Shown here: in pieces, positions 22,585 through 32,988 of the stretch
Numbering within the stretch: the first letter of the stretch is position 1
How the letters are laid out: every line of letters starts with the position of its first letter
Origin: Alternaria dauci
Taxonomy: Eukaryota > Ascomycota > Dothideomycetes > Pleosporales > Pleosporaceae
Direction of reading: 5' to 3'
Assembly: GCF_042100115.1 (NCBI RefSeq)
Contig: NC_091280.1
Location: 1,488,001-1,552,000, forward strand
Length of the DNA stretch: 64,000 nucleotides
Notes under the pieces: model-generated
The model's database searches: none
Told to the model about the DNA's origin: nothing
The model's input: the letters and a program-made list of their open reading frames with translations, nothing else
Position numbers and translations under genes: made by a program

Positions 22585-24097
22585 GGTGACAATGTGTGTC
22601 GGAGTGGTGTGCGAGGAATGCTAATTGCAACGAGTGGGTGAGGTTTGGGCGACGGCGCGTGGAGCGGTGTCGAGGGAATTATTTCCTGCAGGCAGTATGG
22701 AGCAAATAATGGGGTAATCAGACAGCCAAGATAGTGGAGAAGAGCTAGGTGGGGGGATAATGTATGGCAGATGAGATGTCTGGAGAGGAAGTGGAATGTT
22801 TGGAGGAGATGGCCAGAGGAAGAGACAGAATGCCGGGAAGGTTTTCTGGCAGGGCTCGTGTGCTGGTGGTAGCTACGACCAGCCGTCGACGCAGGAACTC
22901 GCGATGCATCATAGGACGGCAACCGTGCATCGCGGGACTTATCGCGAACGGCTGACCTAAGCCCACTCTAGTCTAACGCCCTGCCCGACCAGGTTTCAAT
23001 ACCATGTCAAACGCGGCGCAACAACTTGGCCAGAAGCCTGGAAATGCCCTTGGCCATGGCGGCAGCAGCGTCGGCTACACGTGTCGGCCTGCTGTTGAGC
23101 CGCCTCCAAAATCTCTGCGTCAAAGTGTTGAACGCGCTTGGAACAAGCAACCACGATAAAGACGTTAGCCTCCGCGCATCCCCACTGTGCCATCGCCGAT
23201 CCCAACTGGCCAGCCTCGGAGGCCTTCTGGGGTATGGAGGAGCTGAGACAGCGGACCCCGGCACTGCGATTCGCATGCCACCAGTATGCAATTCTGAGCG
23301 CGGCCGTGTCCCTGCTTCCGCGCCATGCAGCACGACTGAGAACACTGGAGATGCGCATCGCGTTGTGCGCTCCAGACGCCAATTCACGTGATCTATCGCC
23401 GACACCTAGCCATTCGTGGTAGATCCGGTCCTGTGTCTGTGGGATGACGTCACTGGTCTCGCGTTGCTGTTTGTGGAAGCATCGACTTTGCCGGAACGAA
23501 TTGTGCTGTGAAGATGCAATCATGTAAACTGAATCGTGACGGTTGAGGACCAAGCATAGACGCAGCAAGACACGCTAGCAGCCAGCCAGGACAGTCGCAT
23601 AGACTCTCTCTCGCCTTGCGCAATGCACACACCAGTTGGAAATGTGCAATGCCAATACCCTACTGAAATGGATGTCTGCAATCGACGGGATCGGCTTGCT
23701 TGTTCCATGTTCTCCGGTCGTCGATACTTGGTAGACTACCCAAGGTAAGAGTAACAGGTTGTTATTGGTTGCTTCAAAGATCGCGCCCAGGCATACATCA
23801 GACGACTGGCTCTGGATATAGTAGGAACAGAATTATGACCCGCAGGCACTGATTGAGTTGGACGAGGAGGTGCAACCTTTCTTTTTCTCGCAAGGTTTGT
23901 AGGTTGCATTTCCTTACATATCGTGGTTGAGCCACAGGACGAAGAGAGAGCAAAGGCCTGGAGCGCGACCGCTAGCGCTTTGAGGTCGCCGGCGATTCTT
24001 CGGGCCGCGCCATTGATGCTCAGGTACGCGGCTCAGCCGTACCGAACTATACACGTACATTCCTGTAGTCCAGCAACCTCAAGCACTTGCACACAAA
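22585..24097. other. Divergent intergenic region, GH63-type gene to CHS5
   Basis: Both flanking genes are transcribed away from this region, so it should hold two promoters. Positions 22996-23420 are open in several frames on both strands (GC-rich), but none of these frames shows a family signature or splice pattern. Confidence 0.5.
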
Positions 24098-24994
24098 ATG
24101 CTCGTCTCTCTCACAGTCGGAAAGGTCGACGCCGGAGTAGCCGTGCTACTGACCGAAGACAAGCGTCTTGTGAGCCCCTCAATGCCTTGCAGCGCGCAGC
24201 CCAGCGCAAGCGCACCCTTGCAGTTCACCGTGGCTGACGTAGAGCTAGATTGAGTTCCCCTCCATATTGCTACCCCCGGACATCTCGTCTGGCTCCATGG
24301 TGGACATCGACGTGGGAAGGAACTACAAAGCCGAAGCCGACGCACAAAAAGCCTTCCACGAGCTCCAGTCTGAGATCTTCCGCACCTTTGGCCAACGCAC
24401 CCCCTCAGCCCCCGTCCTCAAGTGTCGCAATGCCACCCAGACTTCCGTCGTCCTTGAGTGGGATCCCATCGACATTGCGACGGCCGAACTGCGCAGCCTC
24501 ACTCTATACCGCAATGGCAACAAGGCCGGCACAATACCCAAGCCGAGCGAGGTACACAGCACCAAGCTAAGTGGCCTAGCAGTCGACACGGAATATCAGT
24601 TTCACCTGGTTCTGAAGACTAGTGCGGGAACCTTCAGCAGTGAGAAGCTCTTGGTGCAGACACACAAGATGACAGACTTGTCTGGCATCACCATCACCCC
24701 TGGCCACATGCCCGCTGCCCTCCGCGAGTCGCTGCAGCGTTCTGTTGAGCGAATCGGTGCTAAAATTGCGGATAACGTGCGCATCGACACGACGCACTTT
24801 GTGTGTACTGAGGGCAGAGGACCGGCATGGGAGAAGGCCGTGGAGAACAACATCCCAGTAGTTGTGCCAGACTGGGTCATAGGCTGCGAGAGGGAAGGCA
24901 GAATCGTTGGCGTTCGAGGCTACTACCTGAACGCTGACCCCAGGTTACGAAGTGTCGGTCCGGGAGGCTCTCAGCAAGCGCCGCAGCAATCACC

Positions 24995-25026
<32 letters not shown>

Positions 25027-25391
25027 GAAGCCCCATTATCAGTCCGCGCACAGAGGTGACACCACCCACACCCGAGCAACCAAGGCGGGATCGCGATACA
25101 GACGGAGCAGCACCGCCCCCTCCACCACCAAAAGATAACGTCAGCGAGAAGAGCGAGCGAAACTCCATTGAGCCAAAGACGCAAACCGAGGAGCAAAAGG
25201 CTCGAACCGAAGATCTCAAACCACAATCGGACAAGGAGAAACAGCAAGAGGATAGCGAAGAGGATGATTCCGAGCCTGAGCCGAACGACGAGAAGTCTAT
25301 AGAAGCAAGTTTACCTCAACGGCCAAAGCCTGGGCAGCCATCGGCCGAAGACGATGGCGACGGATCAAGCTTCCAGGACGTAGAGATTTGA
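24098..25391 (+). CDS. CHS5: Exomer subunit Chs5
   Basis: Scaffold of the exomer complex, which exports cargo such as chitin synthase Chs3 from the trans-Golgi to the surface. Exons 24098-24169 and 24249-25391, 404 residues. Order: N-terminal dimerisation segment (MLVSLTVGKVDAGVAVLLTE); a fibronectin type III domain near residues 75-165 (PSAPVLKCRNATQTSVVLEW, LTLYRNGNKAGTIP, TEYQFHLVLKTSAGTF); a BRCT domain near 170-255 (SGITITPGHMPAALRESLQR, DTTHFVCTEGRG, VVVPDWVIGC); then a low-complexity tail with a Gln run (about residues 263-280), a proline run and acidic/Lys-rich repeats. FN3 followed by BRCT behind this short N-terminus is diagnostic of Chs5. The intron keeps frame as RLIEFPSILLPPD. 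Neighbours are unrelated in function. Confidence 0.92.
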
Positions 25392-25790
25392 GGCTAGATT
25401 ACGCTGTTCGCGTTAGTGGCGTTCAAACCTGGCTTGTCGGTCAACATCATGGATGACAACCAAGCTTAGGTATAGCATTTAATGATACTAGTTCTTGGCA
25501 CTACGACGCGGGACCTTTGAGACCTTCCTCTATACAGCCATGCGGTAGCTACACTAGTCCTAGGCACACGAGTCGAATCACGGACCCATACGCTAACGTA
25601 CTTGAACGAATCTTATTCGGCTGAACCAGCATGTCAGCCCTATTCCCGACTAACCACCAGAGGCTAGCAGATACGCCCGGTTAAGGATCATGTACATTCT
25701 TGTATATATGTTTCACAGTGCGCCATCATATATCACTTCCTTCAATTACCACACTCTCACCCTCGCGACTGCACAGTCAATACTGTAGCA
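25392..25790. other. Spacer between CHS5 and the acyltransferase gene
   Basis: Holds the 3' flank of CHS5 and the promoter of the next gene. TA-rich tatatat at 25703-25709, about 82 bases before the start codon, is a candidate TATA element. Nothing else is seen. Confidence 0.45.
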
Positions 25791-27098
25791 ATGGCCCTAT
25801 TCCAACTTCCCCCTCAAATCATAACACTGCAAATTCCTCTTCTATACCTAGCCAACGTTCTCACCCTTGCCGCTGGACCGAACCATCACTTGCTCCGCGT
25901 GGGCATTAGTCTACCACTTGTTATTTTACTCGTCACACAATCTTTGTATCGAGAATGGCATGCAGGCTGGGGAAACCACTATGCTATCAACTGCACCGTG
26001 TCGAGTTGCGTGTTCGTTTACGTTGACTGGGTTTTGCTGGGTAGTCCTGATAAGGAAGGGTGGTACAAGATGCAGTATAGCAAGGATGGGAAGAATGGAG
26101 ATGACAACGAACACGAGAACAAGGACAAGGTGTGGAAGAATGGTTACGAAGATAAGCCAGGGGGTGCGGGAAGGACGTTCCCGAGTAGAATGTGGTGGGC
26201 TCTCCGTCTCACTACAACGACCCGCTACACGGGTTGGAGTAACCAAGTCAAGAATGTGTACATGGAAGTACCAGCCGACTATCCCCGTCTGTACGTATCG
26301 CAGCTTCCAGCTTCTCGTCGATGGCAGGACTAATCCCAGCCCAGCATCTTCGTCGCTCGCAAAACCCTGCGAGGCCTCATCTTCTATCTCCTAAAAGACG
26401 TGATAGTCTCCTATTCTGCCGGCTCTCCTTACGGGTCCTGGGTTGACATTCGCACTCTCAAGCCTTTCCAACCTTTCCCACCGTCCTCACCGTTTCTCAC
26501 CCGCTTCTGGTACACTTGGGTCCATATACTCCTCACAATGACAGCATTGGAGATGGTAAACTCAGCTTATGGCGTCCTGAGCGTAGCTACGCATCTCGCC
26601 AACCCACGAGACTGCCCTTCTGTCTTCGGTAAATTCAAAGACTTGTATAGTGTGCGTAGTGCATGGTCGAGGGTATGGCATCAACAGTGTCGGCGCATCT
26701 GCTCCATTCCTGGTACGTGGCTTACGAGAGATGTGTTGGGTTTGCGCAAGGGCTCTTTTGCATCCAAATATGTTCAGCTTTTCATGGCGTTTGGCATATC
26801 TGGCTGGATCCATGGAGCGGCGAGTATGTTGGTGAATCGTGGATTTGACGACGATGGCGCATTCAAGTGCTTCCTAGGACAGGCAGCGATCATCATGTTG
26901 GAAGATCACATCATTGACTTTGAGAAGCGGTTGGGGTTTAAAGACGGTATCTTCTGGCGTGTGTTGGGGTTCTTGTGGACGATTGGTGCGATAGGGTGGA
27001 GTACTGAGGGGTGGTTTGTTAAGACTATTGCGAGGGGTGTTTGGGTGCACGAAAGAGAGAGGGATTTTCTTGGTATAGGTCCTGGTAATTTTGTGTAG
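25791..27098 (+). CDS. Wax synthase-like membrane-bound acyltransferase
   Basis: Integral membrane protein with a C-terminal wax-synthase/MBOAT_2-type domain, the fold also found in fungal tailoring O-acetyltransferases. Exons 25791-26290 and 26345-27098, 417 residues. Hydrophobic segments: residues 5-30 (LPPQIITLQIPLLYLANVL), 38-52 (ISLPLVILLVTQSLY), 65-85 (TVSSCVFVYVDWVLLG), and in the second half TRFWYTWVHILLTMTALEM, KYVQLFMAFGISGWIHGAAS and VLGFLWTIGAIGWS. SGWIHGAAS carries the histidine expected at the MBOAT active site. A hydrophilic loop (residues 95-130) is rich in Lys, Asp and Asn. There are tandem CCCAG acceptors; the second (26344) restores LIFVARKTLRGLIFY. No metabolite backbone gene is nearby, so the acyl acceptor is unknown. 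Confidence 0.82.
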
Positions 27099-27611
27099 AA
27101 GCCTTTTGGCTAGTTCCCGTAGTGAAGCCCCGATAGACGACCGATAACTAGTGCAAGTGTACCTCTTGACAGGCTTACCGCTGTCTGGGATTCCGGCTAA
27201 GGCTCCTCCGACAAGCTCGCAAAATTTCTGGTAAAGAGTTCGAGCGTACCGCCATAAAACGTGCAATGTCCGGAAAACTACCGGGTCCCTGGAGATTGTT
27301 CATGGGTGAACATTAAGCAGTGCGAAGCTATTGGCTCCTTGTAGCCCTTTGTACAAACATTTCTCTACTAAGGGGCGTTGCCCATGTCGTTCCTGATTAC
27401 ACGCATCCCGAATAAGATTAGGATTTAGGTTGGATTGACTCATGCACAGTAGGCACAGCATACCGATAGCGCATCCGCCTAGCCCAATCCTCCAAGTGAG
27501 CATGCAAGAGGGCTCAATCACTGGCCTCATTTCCCATAACGCCGTATGTGCATACATTCCCGTAGCTTAATTTACATGCGAATAGCACACCTCATTCATG
27601 TCTCTTTGCAT
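27099..27611. other. Convergent spacer
   Basis: Lies between the 3' ends of the acyltransferase gene and the uL30m gene. No gene is seen; the open frame 27546-27887 (plus) is the antisense of the uL30m gene. Confidence 0.5.
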
Positions 27612-27890
27612 CTATTTGTACCCCCTCATGGCCTCCTCCGCCCTCTGCTCGATGTAGTACCCTGGATCAGGTCTCCTCGCGGCGCGCATTTGCTCCTTAG
27701 TCATCGGGTTCTCGACTTCCTTGACGTCGACCAGTTCCTTTATCCTCATGATTTGACCGGCAACGGACTGTGTAACGGGGTGGTAGACGGTCGTCATGCG
27801 TTTGCGGAGGCCGAGCGCTTTGAGCACACCTTGCGTCTTCGCAGGCATACCAATGCCAGAGCGCATGAGCGTTATCCGAAAGTATGACAT
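27612..27890 (-). CDS. MRPL33: Mitochondrial large-subunit ribosomal protein uL30m
   Basis: Component of the mitochondrial 54S subunit. Intronless, 92 residues against 86 in yeast Mrpl33. Seen: MSYFRITLMRSGIGMPAKTQ, then GVLKALGLRKRMTTVYHPVT (the L30 Leu-Gly-Leu-Arg-Lys motif followed by VYHP), QIMRIKELVDVKEVENPMT and a basic/acidic tail. The first ATG gives the conserved YFRITLMRSGIG start, so no separate transit peptide is evident, as is usual for this family. Short length and full-length agreement make this a firm call. Confidence 0.88.
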   Translation of the reverse strand: MSYFRITLMRSGIGMPAKTQGVLKALGLRKRMTTVYHPVTQSVAGQIMRIKELVDVKEVENPMTKEQMRAARRPDPGYYIEQRAEEAMRGYK

Positions 27891-29451
27891 TGTGGGTATG
27901 TGACGTGCAAGTTGGGTGGTTTCGGAAGGTTTCGGCGCGGTTGCGAGCGTGGGTGGAAGTTATGGGTGGTGGGTCGCTGCGTTTGGTGTGTATGTTGCGA
28001 CAGCGCGAGCGTGATATGGGCTAGCGAGCTGTTAGATCAGATTGTGACGAATATCCTAAACCGCTTCGCCTACCGTTTGTATGGCTGAGGAACGTTGACG
28101 CTCGCCTGCGCGCTCCCGACTGCTGTCGTCAACTTTTCGGATTCGTGAAGATACGACGCCTGTCCTAATTGGGTTTAGATCGCCGCGGAACTAAAGCCGA
28201 CATCCTTTCACACACGCAACCCTCACCCTAATCTTCCTACATGTCATACGTGAGATGCCCATGTCATCATGGCCAACGGACGCCGCTGAAGAAGAGGCGG
28301 TGAGAAGATACTGACAGGTGTGATCGCTACTCCACGCAGGCGGCTTTCCTTCCGTGTCTCTAAAGACGGTGCTGCAGATTCCCATCCCCATCCCAGATAT
28401 GCATTGGTATCCAGTACTCGGGAGGAACTGCACGTATGCTGTCTTCAATACTATAAATCTGACGAATAGGATGCGATGCCTGATACATCCCTTGAATGCG
28501 TCTACCCGCTTACCTGCACGGCCCCAACGATCTGGTTCTCATGAGATGACACATCGGCAGCATTCCTACACGCCTCCAGCAGTAAGAAAATCCAAGTCTC
28601 ACGGCTTCTATCTTTCGTCTAGTCGGGTCGGAGACTTCTTGGTGAGACCGCTTTACCACATTAGATCGAATCTTTGGTTGTCTCCGATTTTTGACATCTG
28701 CACGTCTTCACTCTTCGTGGATAGCCCGATTCCCTGTTGTTGTAATTCCTTTACACGATCCTTTCCGTTCTAGAGTCTCCGATCAAGACAGATTTGGAAT
28801 TTCAACTCTATCTTGCTAACACTCTTCTACACTGACATGTCTAATCCAGGTGTAGGTGTTAGGGGTGAATGCAAGCGACCGTGACTTGCATGCCAAACGG
28901 AAATCGATCGGAAAAGGCATTTGAAGCACAAATCCCGAAGATTTGTATCACATGCACCTGGCCTATGCTTCATCACCAAACGAGGAACCTAGCTACAGCA
29001 CCGTACTTCGATACTGAGTGTATCACGGCCGTCCCCACAACCCGGTTTGGCCTGCCGACGGCACCAGGCGTGGGATGTTGCTATCTCTTTGTTGACTGTC
29101 GGGAAGTCAACACTCGAACAGACGAAACGAGGTTCATGTTCCGTCGGGGAAGGAAGCCAACATGAACAACGAAGTCCTGATTCAGATGCATTTGTACCGT
29201 TTGAACGGGCTTTTTGACCGCTTCTCTGCATACCAGACATGACATGGGTGCATAGCGATATAAGAGATCACTCTGGTTTCTACTGTAACGACTTCTTCAA
29301 ACTGTTTCTGTTCCTCAAGTTGCTGATCACTGTTCCTAGAACACGTCTTACAGTTCTGTAAAGGAGTTCACCTGTGACAGCACATCCTATTGGCTGCATT
29401 CTATATTCAACCAGAACTTGTCTTTCGAGACACATCGAGTTGAGTCCCACC
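27891..29451. other. Gene-free spacer
   Basis: Upstream of the uL30m gene and of the DUF7587-like frame. The largest open frame (28354-28773, plus) shows no domain or signal. No RNA gene was recognised. Confidence 0.5.
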
Positions 29452-29509
29452 ATGACAGGTAAGCTTTCAGATTATCGCAGATTTTTCTCAAAACCATACT
29501 GATATCAGG

Positions 29510-30055
29510 AAAGCACTATGCACGCTCACACAGCCCCATCCTATATACGCACCATCAGGGTCAACTTCTGCTCCAACCGCCTGGCCATCCCAAGTCTACC
29601 GCGTGCACCGCACAAGCTCTCAGACCCGATACTCTTTCTCCACAGGCTTTAGTTCCAAGAATCAAACCACCATTGTCAACTACACCTCTGCGCTATCCCG
29701 CTTTGGCCTTGCCCACCTCAACCAGCAAACCAACATCTCATCTCCCTTTATCAGTGTCTATGACAACCTGGCTCATGCAGAGGCAGTAGCCAAGCGCTTC
29801 GGCGAGCGCTATGGCGAGGATACATGGGTCGTTACGGTGGATCCAGCGCATTTCGCTCGGGGCCCGGTCTTTCGTGCGGTGGATATCTTGAAGGACAGTG
29901 CCAGTGGGAAGGACGCAAACTGCGAGTGGCTGCATTATGGGGAGTACCTGGTTATGTATCGCATCCCACCTCAAGCGATCCGCGATGAGACGCCTGTTTG
30001 CCGCGGCGTAGATCAGCGGTGGAGAGCAGTGGGTGTTATCGGCGGTGGCAAGTGA
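29510..30055 (+). CDS. DUF7587-like protein, start unresolved
   Basis: An open frame encodes WPSQVYRVHRTSSQTRYSFS, GFSSKN, SSPFISVYDNLAHAEAVAKR, DTWVVTVDPAHFARGPVFRA, EWLHYGEYLVMYRIPPQAI and ends RWRAVGVIGGGK. The YRV...S-x-TRYS...GF opening, a central SPFISVYD and a late EWLHYGEYLVMYRIPP resemble the fungal proteins labelled DUF7587 (function unknown); this naming is from memory. The frame is open from 29510, but no in-frame ATG lies before 29603, where the frame has only GTG. An upstream ATG (29452) with a GTAAGC donor and a TATCAG acceptor at 29508 joins in the wrong phase by one base. So the first exon is missing from my model, or the gene is frameshifted. The coordinates given are the open frame only. 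Confidence 0.5.
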   Translation, partial: KALCTLTQPHPIYAPSGSTSAPTAWPSQVYRVHRTSSQTRYSFSTGFSSKNQTTIVNYTSALSRFGLAHLNQQTNISSPFISVYDNLAHAEAVAKRFGERYGEDTWVVTVDPAHFARGPVFRAVDILKDSASGKDANCEWLHYGEYLVMYRIPPQAIRDETPVCRGVDQRWRAVGVIGGGK

Positions 30056-32988
30056 GTGTGGTGGTGGTGGTGAATAGCACGGCTGATGCGACCAGAGGAG
30101 CTGAAGGTACTTTGGCTGCTTATTAGGTTCAGTGGGGGCATTTCGCGTTGTAAAATTTCTTTTGCTGTCTTCAGGGTGGTCGTTGGCCACTTTGGTAGAG
30201 TTCTGTTGGTTCTGCGGTTCACCTCTTAATTTTAGCTCCCATTTTGGCGACAGCCTGATTGAAACACCAATCGATTTCACTCCAGGTTGCCTTGATGACC
30301 AGCCACAGCGGAAAGTATTCAAATCCATGCGTTGACTCTTCTCTAGACAGTATAACTGGTGTGGTGGTCTTGTAAGCGGTAGCAAGGCTTTTCTTCCGCC
30401 GCGTGGAACGAAAGTTAGGTATTATGGCGTCGTTGAGGTGCTTTCGGAACGAAATCAATCCAGAGCGTTGACCGGGGGATTCTTGAAGGCATTGAATTGA
30501 ATCAGAAATAACTGCGCTGCATTGGATACCGTTATCATTTGTGACATCTGGTCGTCGACTTTGGAGGCGTAGCGTATGAGACAGCGCATGTAGTATTAAA
30601 CGTAGAGCAAGAAGATACAAAATTCAAAGTCACGTGAAGATGTGTGCGGTCGGCTGAGAATCTTAAGGCTTTATTGCGTTTAATGGTCTCCTATAGGACC
30701 GCAAAGTCGTGGTGTAATGTGAAAACTGGTGTTGGTTCACGGGCCCATGGTACTATTACCTAGTTACGGCCCAAGTGCTCACACCAGGCGTATTCGATCG
30801 CTCGAATGTACAGTCTTAAAACGGCCGGACAACTAAGCGATCATGAACGAGTACGAGAACAAGAGCAAGCGAACGGAATCAAAAGCGGTAGTAAAGCCTT
30901 GCGCAATTGTCTTGTCCACAGCCATAAACACCACTCGCTAATTTGATCCGATACGCCTCCACGACCATCAGGTGTAGTGGACCATCATCTCACAAGCTTC
31001 TTTCCAGAAGATCTGACGGCAACATACCGACGCATTTCCAGTCTCCGTTGCGACATGAAACAACCCATCGATCATGTTTTCACTTTACAGGCATACTGAG
31101 TTGACGGGAAACAATGACGCTCTTCTTGGTGTCTCCATATACCCAGTGTTCCAATCGAAGAGAATGCAGAGATACTAAAAGGTAGCTCTTCAACTCAGCC
31201 GAGCTAGCCTGCTGTTCAAGAATGTCAGCCATCCTCAGTTGTATGTGCAAAGCCCCTCGTGTGTATCGCCCTAACAATAACTCGCCAAAGAGTACGCTCC
31301 ACGTAACCGCAAACAGAAAGCCAGTGTTTGTAAGTCATGACCTCAAGCATCCTACCTCGGCCCGCAACATGGAATAGTCACAATCTGTTTTTTTGTATTC
31401 ATCGCAATGGTACTTGTGGAACTTGATTGTGTTGCCTCTGTAATTCTGTGTCGCTATAGTGTTAGCCTTAAGCTGATGAAGGGTCGCAGCTTTGGGCTGC
31501 TTACTAGAACCATGTCAGTGGACTCTACCATTAAAGATGGCCAAATGATCTCGGATATAAGAAGCAATGTAAAATGTTCCGGATTTCGTCTTGACGATCA
31601 CGACATCTGAATTGCATATGCCCCGTCACAAACCAATTGCTTGTGTAGGCAGGCTTCCGTTCAGACCATCAGCTTGAGACCAGATTGCAGTATGTACGGG
31701 GGTGTTGCAGATCTACACATGCTCCCTACACCCACCAGATTCGACGCAGATCAAGACTTCTAGAATCTGGATTTGGCAAGGAAAGTTTTGCAGAGTCCAG
31801 GAAGAGAGGCGTGCGGCCCCACTGATACTCCTTTAGGACGGAAGATGTGAAGTTGCGGAGTCATTCGCCGCTTTCGGGCCCCAATGTTACGATTCGCGGC
31901 GCCTGAATGGACAACTGTCTCGGTGTTTCGATGGTGGTACAACGGTGTTGTTGTCGGCCAGAGATGCGTTCACGGTCGTGTAATGAAAAGCTGTGGCCGC
32001 CATAGCGAACACCCTTGACGGAAAATGCCACTAGTGCACCGCCATACTGCCCTGCCACGACGCGCATGTCTGCGGCGCATGCAGCCCCATCGGAGGTAGC
32101 TCCACCGGCGCGGTTTCATGTCGGGGCTCTGTGCGTGGAGACGGCATGTTGACGAACATGAAAGGCAGAGGAGGCAAGGGGAGACGAACGAACAAAGATG
32201 TGCACCTCGTATCATGTAGGAGATATATCTAGCGTGCTCGGACCGTCGCTTGGTCTGAAATGAACGTTGGCCGGGTGTGGAGTGGGAAGCCAGGCGGCCG
32301 TGCTTTGGAAGGTTGGTGGCCCAAAATGAAGCCAAGGCAGGCGGGAGATGTGCAACAAAGGCTATTCACCAATTAAACACGGGCTGCAGCTTCCCCTGCT
32401 TTTCCAATCCGGATACGCGGTTGCGGAAACGGCCAAATTGACAGCCTGCAGACGTAGAGCGCGACGGATTCAAGGGCCGATGCAAGTCCACGGGGGGGAG
32501 ATGCACACCTGTTGGGCGCATTGACTGGGAACGCGTCGACGTGATGATGATATATATCCAACACTCGAGGCCAGGGCCATGCTGGCCATGATACGAAGCC
32601 TGTGCCCCGAGCGCCCATGCATGCACGGCTGCTACCGAATGGCGCAGTCAAAGTTGTCAACATTGCTGTCTACGACGAAACTTTTGTTTGCTGTACATGA
32701 TTTCTTCTGACACGCGACCCTTTGCCCTTGCACTACCAAAGCCACCTTGTAACAACTCTCGACTCGGCTTCAACGTCGGACGTGCCCCGCTGACCACATT
32801 AAGGTTCTGGACGGCATCCCCAGATTTCCCATCGGTAATCCCATCAGGGGCATCCTGTGCAGCGCACCCACCGGCACTCGAACCTGAAACTCGCTGGAAG
32901 AGCCCCCCCGAAACACACAACCTACCGTCAACTGCTCGTGATGCTCTGTCGCCGACTCCCCCCAATATAGCCCGACACGTCTGGTGCC
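30056..32988. other. Long gene-free spacer before the DOCK gene
   Basis: Nearly 3 kb without a supportable gene. Open frames (30385-29738 minus, 32335-31970 minus, 33313-32657 minus, the last antisense to the DOCK start) have no recognisable features. The last few hundred bases should hold the DOCK promoter and 5' UTR. Confidence 0.5.

Noticed and set aside
22996..23568. Overlapping open frames of 130-190 codons on both strands
   Set aside because: The region is GC-rich and open in several frames at once; no frame shows a family motif or splice pattern.
25560..25600. Possible tRNA B box (gagtcgaatcacgg)
   Set aside because: No matching A box, cloverleaf or acceptor stem could be drawn around it.
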